In this document: one piece after another, positions 21,768 to 22,757 of the stretch
Layout: each line of letters opens with the position of its first letter
Numbering within the stretch: the stretch's first letter is position 1
Source of the DNA: CAYLNK01 sp964384675
Lineage (GTDB): Bacteria; Acidobacteriota; Thermoanaerobaculia; UBA5066
Direction: 5' to 3'
Assembly (NCBI GenBank): GCA_964384675.1
Contig: CAYLNK010000070.1
Span: 1 to 22,757 of the forward strand
DNA length: 22,757 bases
Position numbers and translations under genes: made by a program
The notes under the pieces: generated by a model
Seen by the model: the letters and a program-made list of their open reading frames with translations, nothing else
Told to the model about the DNA's origin: nothing
Database searches by the model: none

Positions 21768-22757
21768 TTGACCAGCGCCGTCGAGAGGGGCCGGGCCGCC
21801 TATGGAGAGCGGGCGTGGGCCGATGCGTTCGACGCCTTCACCGAGGCGACCGCGGAGGGTCCGCTCGGCGCCGACGACGTCGAGCGCCTGGCGATCTCGG
21901 CGGGCGCGGCCGGGCTGGAGGAGGCGTCGATCCAGGCCTTCGAACGGTGGCATCAATGCAGCCTCGATGCCGGCGAGGTCCATCGGGCGGCCAGGGCCGC
22001 GTTCTGGGCCGCGATGCGCTCGTTCTCCGTCGGGGAGAAGGCGCGCGGGGCCGGCTGGGTCGCCCGGGCCAAGCGCCTGCTGGAGGACGACGGGCGGGAG
22101 TGCGCCGAGCGCGGCTACCTGAAGCTGCCGCTCGCGGCCCGCCTGATGGCCGAAGGCAGCTTCACGGCCGCGCGGGACGTCGCCGCGGCCGCCGCCGCGA
22201 TCGGCGATCGCCACGGCGACCGCGACCTCATCGCGTTCGCCCGGAGCCTGGAGGGGCGCGCGCTGATCCGTCAGGGCCGGCTCCCGGAGGGCCTGTCGCT
22301 CCTGGACGAGGCGATGGTCACCGTGATGAGCGGCGCGCTCTCTCCCATCGTCACCGGGCTCATCTACTGCGACGTCATCGCCGCCTGCCAGAGGAGCTAC
22401 GCGCACGACCGCGCCCGCGAATGGACGGCCTCGCTCCGCCGCTGGTGGCAGGCGCAGCCGCAGCTCGTGTCGTTCACGGGCGCGTGCCTCATCCACCGCT
22501 CCGAGATCCTCCAGCTGGGCGGTTCGTGGTCCGAGGCCATCGAGGAGGCGCGACGGGCGTCGTCCCGGCTGGCCGGTACGAGGGACTCCGCGGCGGGCAA
22601 CGCGTTCTACCAGGAGGGTGAGCTGCATCGCCTCCGCGGCGAGCTCCTCGAAGCCGAGCGGGCCTACACGCTGGCCAGCGAGCGCGGCCGCGATCCGCAG
22701 CCGGGGCTGGCGCTCCTCCGCCTGACGCAGGGCCGCGTCGACGCCGCCGCGGCCGCC
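21768..22757 (+). CDS. Helical-repeat (TPR-like) protein, N-terminal part; probable LuxR-type regulator
   Basis: 330 codons, open to the right edge, so the C-terminus is missing. Translation gives ERGRAAYGERAWADAFDAF near the start, then paired helices throughout: ARAAFWAAMRSF, GWVARAKRLL, GRALIRQGRLPEGLSLLDEA, SPIVTGLIYCDVIAACQRSY, REWTASLRRWW, FTGACLIHRSEILQLGGSW, AIEEARRASSRL, GELHRLRGELLEAERAY and PQPGLALLRLTQGR. I recognise this as the sensor-like TPR part of a large family often annotated as LuxR-family regulators, with an HTH at the unseen C-terminus; the HTH is not in the window. The start is uncertain: TTG at 21768 fits family N-termini and follows a TAGAGT hexamer (21754-21759), while an in-frame GTG at 21717 has AAGGAAGG upstream. 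Divergent from the hydrolase. Confidence 0.8.
   Translation, partial: MTSAVERGRAAYGERAWADAFDAFTEATAEGPLGADDVERLAISAGAAGLEEASIQAFERWHQCSLDAGEVHRAARAAFWAAMRSFSVGEKARGAGWVARAKRLLEDDGRECAERGYLKLPLAARLMAEGSFTAARDVAAAAAAIGDRHGDRDLIAFARSLEGRALIRQGRLPEGLSLLDEAMVTVMSGALSPIVTGLIYCDVIAACQRSYAHDRAREWTASLRRWWQAQPQLVSFTGACLIHRSEILQLGGSWSEAIEEARRASSRLAGTRDSAAGNAFYQEGELHRLRGELLEAERAYTLASERGRDPQPGLALLRLTQGRVDAAAAA

Noticed and set aside
21690..22628. N-terminal extension of the metallo-hydrolase frame
   Set aside because: It runs antisense through the TPR protein and shows no family resemblance; the signal peptide starts at 21689.

Overview
The window is very GC-rich (about 70% by eye) and densely coded, with no tRNA, rRNA, insertion sequence, phage gene or CRISPR array that I could see. 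The gene set suggests a Gram-negative, free-living bacterium, most likely of the Acidobacteriota or a neighbouring high-GC phylum. The pointers are a Hanks-type kinase fused to a TolB/PD40 propeller, a Pal lipoprotein (hence an outer membrane), WS/DGAT, an archaeal-type glycogen debranching enzyme and an ECF sigma/zinc anti-sigma pair. The phylum is an inference; no marker gene settles it.

Layout. (1) 1-4032, minus: a run with gaps of 20-40 bases holding a secreted PDZ protein, a wax ester synthase/diacylglycerol acyltransferase (WS/DGAT), a secreted protein made of three A+B repeat modules, and the start of a DUF3597 protein. (2) 4184-6651, minus: sahR-ahcY, an ArsR-methyltransferase fusion regulator overlapping S-adenosylhomocysteine hydrolase by 4 bases, with a clear sigma70 promoter and an inverted repeat over the start, and closed by a 15-bp hairpin. 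(3) 6812-9966, minus: a type II NADH dehydrogenase with an extra N-terminal membrane module, overlapping by 4 bases a polytopic membrane protein that carries three more copies of that module. (4) 10151-14940, plus: kinase/propeller protein, pal, a DUF3303 protein, and an ECF sigma factor with its zinc-binding anti-sigma factor. (5) 14945-18928: an orphan small protein (minus), the glycogen debranching enzyme (plus) and a GAF/sigma54 activator (minus). (6) 19028-19977, minus: a DUF1348 (NTF2-like) and a YHS-domain protein behind an unusual tandem operator. (7) 20367-22757: an exported metallo-beta-lactamase-fold hydrolase (minus), divergent from a large helical-repeat protein (plus) cut by the window end.

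How the genes may work together. Carbon storage (WS/DGAT, debranching enzyme), methyl-cycle clearing (sahR-ahcY), respiration (NDH-2 with its membrane partner) and several sensing layers (Ser/Thr kinase, ECF sigma/anti-sigma, sigma54 activator) sit side by side. This looks like a core-metabolism and regulation region rather than an island.

The most unusual items are the NDH-2/membrane-module gene pair, the threefold-repeat secreted protein, the two overlapping inverted repeats upstream of the YHS gene, and several genes that have a -10-like hexamer 6-12 bases before the start codon and no Shine-Dalgarno sequence, which suggests leaderless transcripts.
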